A DNA stretch of 64,000 nt, taken from positions 128,607 through 192,606 of the forward strand of contig MNCI01001406.1 in NCBI GenBank assembly GCA_015680685.1, written 5' to 3'. The notes under the pieces were generated by a model. The model saw only the letters and a list, made by a program, of their open reading frames with translations. It ran no database searches and was not told the origin of the DNA. The translations under genes were made by a program, and so were the position numbers. Shown here one piece after another: positions 1 to 10,079 of the stretch. The first letter of the stretch is position 1; each line of letters opens with the position of its first letter. The stretch comes from Gnetum montanum (lineage: Eukaryota > Streptophyta > Gnetopsida > Gnetales > Gnetaceae).

Positions 1-1036
1 CCCGGAGTTGGTCGGGTGACCGCGACAAGGTTCACAGATGTGGCACCCAGATCGGTAGGGACCATGGCGGTTGTGGTTGTGTACAAGGAATCCATTGAGC
101 AATAAGATCAATGGTAACTGGTAATTGAATCTAAGGAATGATTGGCAACAAAGGCAAAAATAGGCTTTCTACCCTGTAGGATTTCAAAGAAATCGTTGTT
201 GAGACCGATCTACACCACACGATCTATCGTAAGCTTCCCTGGAGGTATTACGTTTATGATTCTGGGTATAGATCACTAACAGGGCTACCCAAAAAAGGTG
301 GATTGGAACCTAAGCAGCCCTCCTTTTAGCGCCAGAAAACTGTAACGCTAGAAAACGTCGGCAGCTGGAAGATACCAAACAAAATTCCGCATACACAGTT
401 TTAACCACGGGTCCGTGCGAGGGCTATGCTGGAAAAACAAATCCGCGGCGCCCTGAACGGTCTTGTCGATCAGACAGGGACTTACTAGTCAGTAAATAGA
501 TGAATATCTCGTGGAACGATCTGATTCGAGGATCGTAAAAATGAGGGGAAAATGACGTAGACGAATTGCAACGATGATAATGCTAAACGCGATAAAAAAG
601 GAGGCTGGCACAAGAGAAACACGTAGTTTCAAGATCTACGCTCTGACTTGAAAAGAAATGTATATTTTGTATGAGAAATTACACTGGGGAGACCCCGATT
701 GCTTGATGTAAGGTAAGCACAAAACAACAAGAAAACTGTCTACGCATGAATCCGATCTACCTCGTGGGCCAAAGCCAGGATGCAAGGAAGGTCAAACTTT
801 GACGTCTACCGATCAACTGTTTCTGACTGATAGAGTCTTCCCCAGCAGAACGATTACTCCTGTCTCCGGTGCTCAAAGCGAACTATGCTCTGTTTCTGCC
901 ATAAGGTGATGCTATCAACAATTGCCAAAGCGCTGCTCTCTGTATCTCTATTCCAAAACTGATAAGTGCTCCGGTGCTCAGAAAAATGCCCTTTGCCTCT
1001 TTGATTTGCCAACCCTTGTATCTTTGTCAACTAGGG

Positions 1037-1046
1037 TATTTATAGG
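1037..1046 (-). promoter_or_regulatory. TATA box of the E0 LTR
   Basis: The minus strand reads CCTATAAATA. It lies just downstream of the TACGC ladder, in the U3 position. Confidence 0.55.
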
Positions 1047-1147
1047 CTGCAACGTCTTGTGGAAGAGGCGCAACCCTGATGACACGTGTCCCGAATGTTT
1101 CAAGTACTGTTGGTCTGACTGTTTTTGTGTAAAACTTCATGACTACA

Positions 1148-1634
1148 CACAATACGCTTATTTTCGTATTGTGCATGTGAAGAACAGATGTGCGTCTGAC
1201 ATACTTCGACTGTCTTTGGGTTATATTACGCTTATTCATGCTACGTTGCGTGCACGAGCGTAACATAACGTGGAAACAATAGATTCAGGTTGTTTTACGT
1301 TTGCATACGCAGCCGCACGTAATGAAGCGTAAATGATGTTTAGCTTGGCGATGCAATACGCTATGATACGCTACGTTGCGTGATGAGCATATGATGAGCA
1401 ATCGCACTCTCTTAGATTTTGCCTTTGACTGTTCTGGAGTTCATTACGCTGCCGTGCGTAATAGAGCGTAAACCTGGCCTTGAACAAAAGACTTAGGAAA
1501 AGATACAAGAAGTTGTATATTACGCTGCTCAAACTTCTCCCTATGCCAGAGTAACTAGCCTTCTAATGTCGGACTATGTTTAAACAGAATCACGCTAAGC
1601 ACCATTATGCTGCATTGCGTGATGTAGCATAAAC
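1148..1634 (-). repeat. Ladder of TACGC/GCGTA inverted words in the E0 U3
   Basis: Three spaced units (about 1305, 1443 and 1603) share the plan TTACGC - short spacer - GCGTAA - spacer - GCGTAA. More TACGC/GCGTA words occur at 1153, 1226-1262 and 1352-1386. The unit at 1603 reads ATTATGC and GCATAA where the unit at 1443 reads ATTACGC and GCGTAA, as expected from CpG deamination. The arms can pair as hairpins. Confidence 0.7.
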
Positions 1635-1739
1635 AGAGAAAACATAGTAAGATTAGAAATCTGCACAGGAAGTTGAAGACTTGATGCTACGCGCCTCTTG
1701 GTGTTGCTCTGTCTTATTCTTCCTTCTGGAATTCTGACA

Positions 1740-1752
1740 TGCGCCCCTGCCT
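1740..1752 (-). other. Polypurine tract of E0
   Basis: The minus strand reads GGCAGGGGCGCA immediately before LTR start TGTCAG. This is the position and composition of a plus-strand primer site. Confidence 0.5.
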
Positions 1753-1799
1753 AAATTGCGAATCTTTGCCTGAGGGCGACTTGCAATTTTTTCACGATG

Positions 1800-1916
1800 T
1801 TTCACCACCCGACACTGTTGAGGAACTAGCAGTTCGTGGTTATGTGTGTTAGACCACCAACTATCTCTTGTGTGATCCCTAGGTGGTGAACTGCTTTTAT
1901 GAGAAGAAGAAGACAT
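1800..1916 (-). pseudogene. gag N-terminus of truncated gypsy element E6
   Basis: The minus-strand frame starts MSSSSHKSSSPPRD and continues to a VPQQ motif. It matches the gag starts of E2 (37115, MSPSSYESASLTRS) and E3 (51139, MSPSSYKSVSPSRS). The likeness stops near 1800, where the sequence passes into the PPT end of E0. About 40 residues remain, so this is a broken 5' end with the rest deleted or replaced by E0. The start codon was chosen by the conserved position relative to the leader and PBS. Confidence 0.6.
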
Positions 1917-2042
1917 TGTTATCTTGTCGGTGTGCTATTGACCATTGTTTAAAATTTCTTTTGATTAACCCTAAGGGTTCGTTCAAGCTTTACAATGATG
2001 TGGATGATTTCCTATGTTCTACTTAGTGTACAAACAACTTAG

Positions 2043-2060
2043 TCCCTAGTAACAATGCCA
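2043..2060 (-). other. Primer binding site of E6 (tRNA-Asp type, decayed)
   Basis: The minus strand reads TGGCATTGTTACTAGGGA one base after the LTR end (..CTCATCA). This is a mutated form of the tRNA-Asp complement that starts TGGCGCCGTTGCC. Confidence 0.6.
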
Positions 2061-2061
2061 A

Positions 2062-2899
2062 TGATGAGTGGCGAGGTACCTCTACACTCAACCATACAAA
2101 TACGAGCGTTACATGCACGATCTAGTCGAACTCCGAAGACTAAGTGCCTACACGCCTTATGGAAAACTTAAGGTTAATCGTTCATTGTCTTCCCAGACTT
2201 ACTTGTATTTGTCACAGTTGTATGGTTAAGTAAGTCTGAGGTATGTGATTTTTATATCTTTTATGTTTTATTGCCTATGCTAATGAGGGAAAGGGTGAAA
2301 AGGCTAAGTAACTAACTTTAACTAACTAAGCCTTAATTACCCTAGCATTAGTATCCATTTCCACTTACCATTCCCACCCTGAACCAATGCAACCTTCAGG
2401 GATTACCAAATGCTATTCATTGCTGGGATTACCAAGCGTAACGCATGTGCTTGAAGCGGTCGTACTGAATGCACTTAACTAGGAGTTAAGGGTTGAGAGA
2501 GATTTAATTAACTAATAAAGCATTTAAACATTAATAGTAAATAATAATAATTAAAATTCTATTTAGCTTAGTCCATGCACTGCAAGGTTTATCCAAAAGT
2601 TCATCTTTATTTCTGTACACAAACTTGTGCTCAGGTACAATATTTTCTCGAATAAAGATTCGTTCACTTTGGGACTCCTACTATGGGCACATGGAAGTTA
2701 CTCTAACTCTGGAATGGAAAAACTACAAGAGTTTGGCTAAGGTCTAGATCTAGATGGAGAAACAAGGGAGAGCTGCCTCTTATTTATAGATTTGATGGTG
2801 CGCTGTGATATCGCATACACGATATCGTGTACGCGATATCGTGAGGGATGCAATATTGCATACGCGATATCGTGGCCCATGCGATATCGCGTTCCATCA
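2062..2899 (-). mobile_element. 5' LTR of gypsy element E6
   Basis: The LTR starts TGATGGAACG and ends CTCATCA on the minus strand and is followed by the PBS. Its U5 matches E1-E3. A TATA box (TATAAATA, minus) lies at 2781-2788. Upstream of it, 2798-2893 is a run of CGATATCG-type palindromes separated by ATACGC or GTACGC words. This copy keeps far more CpG in the ladder than E2-E5, which suggests a younger or less methylated copy. The flank at 2900 enters repeat D. Confidence 0.75.
2798..2893 (-). repeat. CGATATCG palindrome ladder in the E6 U3
   Basis: Six GATATC cores, and one ATATTGC variant, occur in under 100 bp, most as CGATATCG or TGATATCG. They lie directly upstream of the TATA box in LTR orientation. 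Confidence 0.75.
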
Positions 2900-2904
2900 C
2901 AAGG

Positions 2905-4045
2905 CTACCAATGTTGCCAGTTTAAGGCCATGGTGGGCCTTGTTGACAATTGAAGGCATTAGTGGGCCATAGAAAGATGTCCCTTTAGTTGTGCAAAAGT
3001 TGCCATGCAGGCTCATTTATTGTAGACCATCAGAATTATCAACATTGATCATCCATTCTAACCTATTAGCAATGGTAAATAATAGTACAAGCAAACATGT
3101 TAGTGTTAGATGTAATCAGGGCTATGTGATGGCTTTAACGTTGCATTTCAAGGGTTCAATGATGTCATGAGTAGGGCTAAATTCTAGCAAGGAACTTGCT
3201 TTCATGTGTTTTCTCTTCACCATCATGGTCCTAAATGGAAACTTTGATGAAGGGATCCTCCGTGATGTTTTTGGCTTCAAGGTTAATGATCATCAGGCTA
3301 CTTTGGGATGTCAACATTGTATAGTAAAATGGTTTCAAAGGCTTAGGTTAACTTGATCTAACAACATCACAAGAGGGCTCCATATAGGATTTAAGGTCAG
3401 TCAAACTTGCGTCCTTATCCTCTTAGCTCAATCTTGCATGACAACATAAGCACATCAAGCGGCACCTATGTAATAAAGTTGTTAAATAATGTAAAACACA
3501 TTAATAATAATGTGTATATGAGTCAAAACACATTAGAGCAAAGGCCAAACAACATCTAAGCATGGTCAACATAGGCTATAATGTATAAGTTAGAGCAAAT
3601 AGTGTGAAGCAAAGGCTAACGACATGGAATAATGTGGAATGGAGCCAAACGAAGGCCAAGTAATGATTAAAACCACATAAAACAGTGTCCAATAAGGTCA
3701 AATAAGGTTATGCTGATGTCAAAGGGCGTTAATTAATGTTAAATCAAGTTAACCAAGGCTCAAGCAAGGCCAAGTTTGGAAGAATGCAGTTAGACAAGGT
3801 TACATTTTTGCCAATTCTAGGCCTTGGAGATCCATAAGATTGCCAATCTTAGGCCTTGATGGGCTGTAGTAAGGGCTTATTTCATTGGCAAGGTCATTAC
3901 AAGGCATGAAACAAAGTAAAACAAGGTAATATTGAGTAAAAACATTGTAAAAATGGGATAAAATTGAGTAAAACAAAATAAAAATATGGTAAACTAGGTG
4001 ATGTTATATTCAAACGGTCTTAAAGTTAAGATACGTTTAATTAGG

Positions 4046-4049
<4 letters not shown>
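2905..4049. repeat. Dispersed non-coding repeat, family D, copy 1
   Basis: Long stretches match 18955-20045 in the same order, for example the word GTTAGATGTAAT near 3110 and 19202 and GGGCTATGTGATGGCTTTAA near 3119 and 19216. Both copies contain several copies of a GCCAATTTTAGGCC-like word and end in a run of AGTAAAACA-like words. No coding sequence is visible. The left side is cut by the E6 LTR. It may be LTR or internal sequence of an unrecognised element; class and strand are unknown. Confidence 0.65.
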
Positions 4050-4084
<35 letters not shown>

Positions 4085-4132
4085 TTTTATTTTACTTTTT
4101 ACTTTTTATATATGCATATATATATATATATT
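4050..4132. repeat. AT microsatellites
   Basis: There is an (AT)n run at 4050-4082 and a second at 4106-4132, separated by T-rich sequence. Confidence 0.9.
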
Positions 4133-4445
4133 TGTTTTATTTATTTTTTGGTGTGTGGCACAGGGGCTGCAGGCTTTCCATGGCCGCAGTGGCGCAAGAG
4201 GAAGGGGCAACGTCAAGCCGCTGCGAGCAGTGGAGTGAGATAATGTCAAAGGTCGGGAAGGAGAGTCGTGATAGCACGGCTGCTGCAGGATGGTACAAGG
4301 ATGGGCTGCTCCTATTACCAAGCTACATGACCTCAGGCTGGCCTGCACAGCCGGCACACCACTGAGCACTTGTGCTATTTTTGAGGATTTTTCATATACC
4401 AACACTTGTGCTATAGTGTAAGTATTGGATATCATAACATCTCCA

Positions 4446-4474
4446 CATGGCTACGCTGGGCTAGCGTAGCCATG
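4446..4474. repeat. Perfect inverted repeat with TACGC/GCGTA core
   Basis: Twelve-base arms (CATGGCTACGCT, 4446-4457, and its complement, 4463-4474) flank a 5-base loop GGGCT. The following words (CCAGTGTAGTTGGG at about 4484) resemble 17688-17700 (CCAGCGTAGTTGGG), so this is probably a scrap of the same U3 type as the LTR-like region near 17000-17720. Confidence 0.7.
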
Positions 4475-4564
4475 CAATGCCCCCCCAGTGTAGTTGGGAT
4501 TGGGAAATGGCATTTCCACATGACTATCATGGAAAACCTTGCAGAGCTATTCATGGAGTGACAC

Positions 4565-5095
4565 AAAGAATCAACTTTATTAATGTCGAAAACAAAAATC
4601 TATAACAGAATCCAGGGACCCAGGTCCGCAACAAAAATACAAAGAATAGCTTTACCATCAGAGCATATCTATGATAGCCAGAAAAGGCACGACAAAAAGT
4701 TTTCATGGATGGCAGATTTCACAGATACGATCTATTGTGCACACTGCACACAACGTTAATAAACAGAAATGGTCATGGATGAAGATAAAACAATAATGGT
4801 ACAAAATTGTCACATGTTCGCCGCCGCATACACTCACCAGCGAGTGGCCATAAATACCGATGTTATAAACATCGTTCCCAGTACTGTTGATATCCTTTGC
4901 ACGGTAGAACTCTGATCATGAGGGGCTGGTGCAGGGGCCGTAACTTCACTTGCAGAGGGAGTCGGGGTGGAGCTGTCATCGTTGCTAGTTTTGTCGCAGG
5001 CAGAGTAGTGCAAAATTGCGAGCAAAGAATAAGAAACAACAACCGATGGTATAGACGATTCACCATTACGGATTTGCTTAGTGTAGCCCTTTCAC
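4565..5095 (-). pseudogene. 3' end of a possible small GPI-anchored / AGP-like protein gene
   Basis: A minus-strand frame open from about 5093 to the TGA at 4834 encodes a Ser/Thr/Pro/Ala-rich stretch (SSTPTPSASEV, TAPAPAPHD), then a hydrophobic tail (ISTVLGTMFITSVFMA) ending in TRW. A low-complexity hydroxyproline-type region followed by a C-terminal hydrophobic segment is what GPI-anchored arabinogalactan-type proteins, early nodulin-like proteins and LTPGs show. About 250 bases downstream the minus strand has AATAAA (4576-4581), a plausible polyadenylation signal. No upstream domain was found, and the frame begins after a stop with no good start codon. It may be a last exon or a truncated copy. 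Another frame from ATG 5066 begins with a hydrophobic stretch but soon loses plausibility. Identity is uncertain. Confidence 0.3.
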
Positions 5096-5099
5096 TTTT

Positions 5100-5974
5100 G
5101 AATTTTCAGGAATCAAATGGATGAAATAATGCATTGACTCACTTAGTAATTTTGTTACTACCCATCGTCATCATCATTACCAACCTCTTAACCCTGCTGC
5201 TACTGCTTATGCTAATGATATTCATCCCTTGGGCTGAGCTGCCTGCATTATTCGTGCTGGCCTTTGTTTGCCTTCCGTTGCAGCAATGGTAGGACATCGG
5301 CATCGACGCGCTGGACAAGGAGAAGTTACTTTTGTTTTTTTCTTTGGTTTTCTGTATGGTAGAGTGTGGTTTGTGTTCAGGCGTGGTGTAGTGTTGCCAA
5401 AGCCATTGTTTGTAGGACATTGTTATCCTTAACTCATTTTACAACATGTTTCGAATCATATATTTTTTTTAATTTGATGTTATTTCATGTTGTATTGTGC
5501 TTTTTAATTTATTTCGTAATCTAACATCTTTAACGTTTTGTTTATAGGCCTTTCGCCTCTAATGTGATGTACCTAATGAGACCACCTAATGAGACCCCTC
5601 TTCCTCCAGCTTAGTTTTGTAGATTTGGTGAACTTGTTGATGACTATGTATTGTTCATATTTTTGTATGTTGCACAATGCAACCATGATTTTAGACATTT
5701 ATGTACATATATGGTTGTATCGTTGTGCAATATGATTTCGGTTCTATGTCAATTTTAAATTCTTATGTTTTATGTGTTTCATATAAACACAAATGGTAAA
5801 TGAAACAAGGCCGTAAACTAAAACTAGCAAATAAGATGTGATGTAATGATAATTATAAACCAAGATATACACATATAAGTAAACCCATACACAATGCTAT
5901 TAGGTAAATTGGCTATAGTGTTGGTATAGGGGCAAGAAGAGAGGATCATTATGCTTACTCGTTTTAGGCTTTGG
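5100..5974. other. Stretch without a supported gene
   Basis: Open frames of 60-90 codons exist on both strands (for example minus 5420-5139) but show no family likeness. The rest is AT-rich unique-looking sequence. Confidence 0.4.
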
Positions 5975-6060
5975 CAAGCCATATGTTACCAATTTTAGGC
6001 CTTGGCAGGCCATAATGTTGCCAATTTTAGGCCTTAGCGGGCCATGATCCATACTTGCTT
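5975..6060. repeat. Isolated copies of the family D core word
   Basis: Three consecutive 30-34 base units of the type CCAATTTTAGGCCTTGGC plus GGGCCAT occur here, about 2 kb from the main D copy. Confidence 0.65.
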
Positions 6061-6174
6061 AGCAAGTATGCGATGCTCTAGAAAGAGCATACAAGAATAG
6101 AATCGACAATGAAACATGATATAATGTCACAAAGGTGAACCAACAACTATTAACCAAAGAAGGGACTAGACGTT

Positions 6175-7092
6175 TGATGAGAGCAGTTACTCTAATTATT
6201 AGAGTGGTTACTCTAGCTGTTTAGCAATTACTCTAATTATTAGAGTGGTTACTCTAGTAGTTGTTCTAATTATTAGAGTGGTTACTCTAGCAGTTACTTT
6301 ATTAGTAATTCTAATTATTATAGTGGTTACTCTAATTATTAGAGTAGTTGCTCCCAAGCCTATAAATACAGTGCCCAGGTGCACAATTGTAGGGAAGTCT
6401 TTTAGGAGTTAAGTAGTGAAACTCTTGTAGTCTGTTTAAAAGTTAGAGTATTTTCCAACTGCCTATAGCAAGAGGTCTAAGTGTGGACAGCTATTTATTT
6501 GAGCATTGTATACCTAAGCACACTTTGTGTACGACTATAAAGACAAGCTCTTCAATTCATCCTTGCAGCACTTGAGATTTGTTTTCTTATGCATTTATTT
6601 TATTTTATGCACTTTACATTTATGTTATTAGCATAGCAATTCATTGTTATCAATTAAGTAAATCATTAAATTACACAAGCATGACTACTTCAAGCATGTG
6701 TGTAATGCTTGGTAACCCAGTAACGATTAGCGTTTGGTAATCCTAGCAGTGTTGCACTAGTTCAGGATGTGTACGGAAAGTGGGAATGGATGCTTGTGTT
6801 AGGATTAGTTAGAACTTAGTTAATGAGAGTTAAGTTAAATTAGTCACCTAGTTATCTCTCTCTTTCCCTATTAGCACAGGACATAAAAACATAAAGATAT
6901 AAAAATCATATATCTCAAGCTTACTTAACCATATAATCGTGACATACAAGTAAGTTTGGGAAGACAACGATCAATCAACCCATCCTTGTTCCACAAAGGC
7001 GCATAAGCACTTAGTCCTTGGAATTCGACCAGATCATGTGTGAAATGTTCGTATTTGTATGGTTGAGCATAGGGGTACCTCGCCATTCATCA
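6175..7092 (+). mobile_element. 5' LTR of E1
   Basis: It runs from TGATGAGAGC to CATTCATCA and has a TATA box (CCTATAAATACA) at 6359-6370. U3 upstream of it consists almost wholly of a palindrome ladder. U5 is shared with E2, E3 and E6 (word TAGGGGTACCTCGCC near the end). Confidence 0.9.
6186..6350 (+). repeat. CTCTAATTATTAGAG palindrome ladder in E1 U3
   Basis: The 15-mer has 7-base arms around a central T. It occurs three times exactly and twice with one or two changes, spaced by GTGGTTACTCTAG-type linkers. It directly precedes the TATA box and is repeated in the 3' LTR (13215-13370). Confidence 0.85.
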
Positions 7093-7093
7093 T

Positions 7094-7111
7094 TGGCGGC
7101 GTTGCTGGGAA
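7094..7111 (+). other. Primer binding site of E1 (tRNA-Asp type)
   Basis: TGGCGGCGTTGCTGGGAA lies one base after the 5' LTR. It matches the complement of the plant tRNA-Asp 3' end (TGGCGCCGTTGCCGGGGA) at 15 of 18 positions. Confidence 0.8.
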
Positions 7112-7228
7112 CTTAGTTGTTTGTGCGCTAATTAGAACATAGAAAATCATTCACATCATTAGAACAAACCCTTAGGGTTGATTGAGAAAATAATAAACAA
7201 TAATACATTACACATTGAATAGACAAGT

Positions 7229-7860
7229 ATGTCTCCTTCTTTGTACTAAAGTGCCTCATTACCTAGGTCTGAAATAGGAAACAATCAGTGGCGTAATACA
7301 CATGACATTGATCCACCAGTCCCTCAACAAGTTCGAGTGGTATATATTCATCCTAATGAGTATATACCAGACTTCACCTTTATCCTCCATCAAGATGAAC
7401 AACTGTGTTGGCGAGATTTAGAAGGTAACATAGTCTTACCTCCCGATCGTTCAATCCCAAGCATGCTTCTTCGTGCCCTCACACAAATTGGCATGCCGCA
7501 CTTACATGTAGAATACGTTGTACAAGACCATGAATCGAGAGAATACCGTACCACAGAGGCACAATGTCAAAGGGATTTGCAACAGGAGAGACATCATAAG
7601 TCTTTGAAGGATAAGTGGTTGCAGGATGTCGCACATGTCTTAAGCGAAAATGAGGGTGGTGAACCTACCTTAGGTAGTTTCCTACACAACAATGTTCCTC
7701 TCCTTGACTTTCTCCAAGGGGTTGTGTATCAGAACCTTCATTCCACTATTCATAACCTAGGTTCTGATACCCATGGGAAAAAAGGGTTCAAAAAAGGAAC
7801 ACAGATACATGATAAAGATAGACATTTGTACAAGACCAAAAAAGGTTCTGATGTCAACTT
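7229..7860 (+). pseudogene. gag N-terminal part of E1, internally deleted
   Basis: The start ATG at 7229 (MSPS) corresponds to E2 and E3, but codon 7 is a stop. The frame is then open past 7337 with motifs HPNEYIPDFTFILHQDEQ and NIVLPPDRSIPSMLL, shared with E2 (36861-37115) and E3 (about 50900-51139). A charged stretch (KKGFKKGTQIHDKDRH) leads at about 7850 straight into the protease region. E2 needs about 2.7 kb for the same interval and E1 only about 0.65 kb, so the gag core and zinc knuckle are deleted here. Confidence 0.75.
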
Positions 7861-8146
7861 GATTTCTCAAGAAATGTACAAGGCCTGGAACTTGCCTCCA
7901 TTGAAAAAGAGCAACATTTGTCTAGATTTGGTTGACTAGTCCATCACTGTCCCATTGGGATTAGTGGAAGATATTATTACCACTATTTGTGGGTGGTCGT
8001 ACCTAGCTAACTTCCTAGTGATTCAGATGAACAATGATAAGGGGGACTTCCCAATCATAATGGGAAGAGCATGGCTACACACCATCGACGCACGCCTAGG
8101 AATCCACAATCTTTCCCTAGAAATATCAAAGGATTATACATTCTGA
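7861..8146 (+). pseudogene. Retropepsin-like protease remnant of E1
   Basis: NLISQEMYKAWNLPPLKK and, after an in-frame stop at 7937, GLVEDIITTICGWSYLANFL and IIMGRAWLHTID follow one another. The hydrophobic-hydrophobic-GRxWL motif is the C-terminal signature of Ty3/gypsy aspartic proteases. The active-site segment before NLIS was lost in the gag deletion. Homologous stretches lie in E2 (34204-34480) and E3 (48240-48470). Confidence 0.7.
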
Positions 8147-8559
8147 AAGATTGAGAAAAAGAAAGTTCCATGCTTTGCATACAGTGACATAGGGTGTAAT
8201 TGCTTGTAGAGGTCATGGTTTGTGCAAATTTTAACATTGCCTGCATGCAATTAGTGTGCACAAGTGATCAACATACAAAGATGCCTATATGTAGTAGCCA
8301 CAAAATAGGAAGGTACCTAGTGGCTGACAGTTGATCAAGAAAGTAGTTCACTCATATGCATGGAACCAACTGAGGGTTTGACTTGTGCTTACATTGATAG
8401 CATGGACGCATTAGAGTAAGTCCACCGCCAACTTCCAAGTCTTAACCTTGAAAATGTCAACTGGGGAAAGTTGGAAATCCCTAAGAAATTTAAGCAGGAT
8501 CCCCTCGAGCTAAAATCATTACCCACTGGTATGGAATACATGTTCCTTAAAAATGGAAA

Positions 8560-9260
8560 AATGGTAATTATCAATGCTAAGTTTGCTCCTCAATAGAAAG
8601 AAGAACTGCTGAAGATAATCAATAGATGGTCAAAAGCCTTCGCTTGGTCATATCCCGAATTAACTAGAATAGATTCTAGGATATGCCAACAAAGGCATTT
8701 AAACCCAAAGCTAAAGCAAGTAGTCAAGGAAGAAATCAAACAGCTTCTCAAGGCTGGGTTTATATACCCCATTGCTGATAGCGAATGGCTTAGCCCCTTA
8801 GTTATTGTGCCTAAAAATAAATATGGAAACATTCAAAGATCACTTTCCTTTGCCATTTGTTAACCAAGTCTTAGACACCATCATAGGGCATCACTACTAT
8901 AGTTTTCTGGATGGATATAGCAAATATCATCAAATACAAATAGCCCCAAAAGACCAAGCCAAGACTACGTTCACTAGTCCTTAGGAAACATTTTCACACA
9001 AACAAATGTCATTTGGCTTGTGCAATGCCCTTGCAACATTTAAAATACTAATTCTAATAATCTTACAATAGTAGATAGGAAATGGTGTAGAAGTCTTTAT
9101 GGATGATTTCTCCACTTATGGAGCAAACTTTGATCAAGCCTTGGACTGGTTAGAGCAAGTGTTAAAAAGATGTGTAGAAACAAATTTGAGGCTCAACTAG
9201 CAAAAAAGCCATTTGATGATCTAAGAGGGCATAGTACTAGGGAAAAAAATCTCACCCACA
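8560..9260 (+). pseudogene. Reverse transcriptase remnant of E1
   Basis: The region before the fingers (LLKAGFIYPIADSEWLSPLV, 8750-8810) is followed by a small deletion that removes the KWRxCIDxRxLN block. Then come TFKDHFPLPFV, SFLDGYSKYHQIQIAPKDQA (first catalytic Asp kept), MSFGLCNALATF and EVFMDDFSTYGANFDQAL with the FMDD box at about 9097-9108. Several in-frame stops and frameshifts make it non-functional. Confidence 0.85.
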
Positions 9261-9269
9261 GGGATAGAG

Positions 9270-9900
9270 GTAGACCTTGAGAAAATCAAAGTTATCCAAG
9301 GAATTACCTATCAATTGAAAATTGTCAAAGATATTTGAACACTCCTTGGACATACTGACTCCTATAGGAGATTTATTGAGAACTTTTCATAGGTTTCCAA
9401 ATCATTGGTGAAATTAATTGAAAAAGGATGTACCTTTCGAGTGGACTAGGGAATGCGAATTAGCTTTTCAAACTCTAAAATAGAAGCTACTAGAAACACC
9501 CATTCTACAAGCTCCTAATTGGTCCAAACCATTCCATATCATGACTAACACATCCAACTATGCCTTATGAGCCATACTTACACAATTAGATGACCAGAAG
9601 CTTCCTTATTACATCCACTGTGTAAGTAGAAGTATCGTTGGTGCACAACTTAACTACACTACCATAGAGAAAGAATTAATGGTTGTAGTGTTTCCACTAC
9701 AAAAGTTTAGACACTATGTATTGGGATATAAAGTGTATATACATACAGATCATAGTGTAATAAGGTTCCTCATGAATAAGCCAATGGTAAGCCCTCGTAT
9801 CATACGATAGCTTGTAATCTTACAAGATTTTGATCTTACGATGATCGATCATAAAGGCACCAAGAACATAGTTGTTGATCATTTATTTTGGTTGCAATGG
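9270..9900 (+). pseudogene. RT connection and RNase H remnant of E1
   Basis: Recognisable blocks are IKVIQGITYQ, LLGHTDSYRRFIENFS, FEWTRECELAFQTLK, FHIMTNTSNYAL, LNYTTIEKELMVVVFPLQKF, YIHTDHSVIRFLMNK and a degenerate VVDHLFWL where functional elements read ADHLSRL. Stops interrupt it in several places. Confidence 0.8.
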
Positions 9901-10079
9901 GACAACAAAGAGGATGAGTATCCAATTTCTGATTATTTTCCTAATGAATTCCTCTTTGCTAGTGTAGTGAATAATCAATCAACCATGGAGACAAATTGGT
10001 ACAGTAGCATTCTTACCTATCTCCTTACCCAACAAATACCACAAGAGTTAAACCTTAAGAAGAAACAACAATTTCTTCA

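Larger units (their letters stand above)
1..1739 (-). mobile_element. LTR (probably 3' LTR) of a minus-strand LTR retrotransposon, E0
   Basis: On the minus strand a purine-rich tract (AGGGGCGCA, at 1740-1752) is followed directly by TGTCAG, the usual PPT/LTR junction. Downstream comes a U3-like stretch full of TACGC/GCGTA words (1148-1634) and then a TATA box at 1037-1046. The other LTR end is not recognisable, so the LTR may run past the left edge of the window, and 1-900 (presumed R/U5 and flank) holds no coding sequence I can support. This LTR differs from the one at 2062-2899, so it belongs to another element. Open frames in 922-1266 are chance frames inside the LTR. Confidence 0.55.

Noticed and set aside
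922-1266. Overlapping open frames on both strands near 1 kb
   Set aside because: They lie in LTR sequence across the TATA box and the TACGC ladder. Overlap on opposite strands and odd composition argue against coding.
5139-5420. A 93-codon minus-strand frame taken as an upstream exon of the AGP-like gene
   Set aside because: No splice sites link it in phase to 4834-5095 and its composition is unlike a secreted protein.
6186-6350. Regularly spaced repeats considered as a CRISPR array
   Set aside because: The spacers are themselves repetitive, the context is a plant LTR, and the array recurs in the partner LTR.
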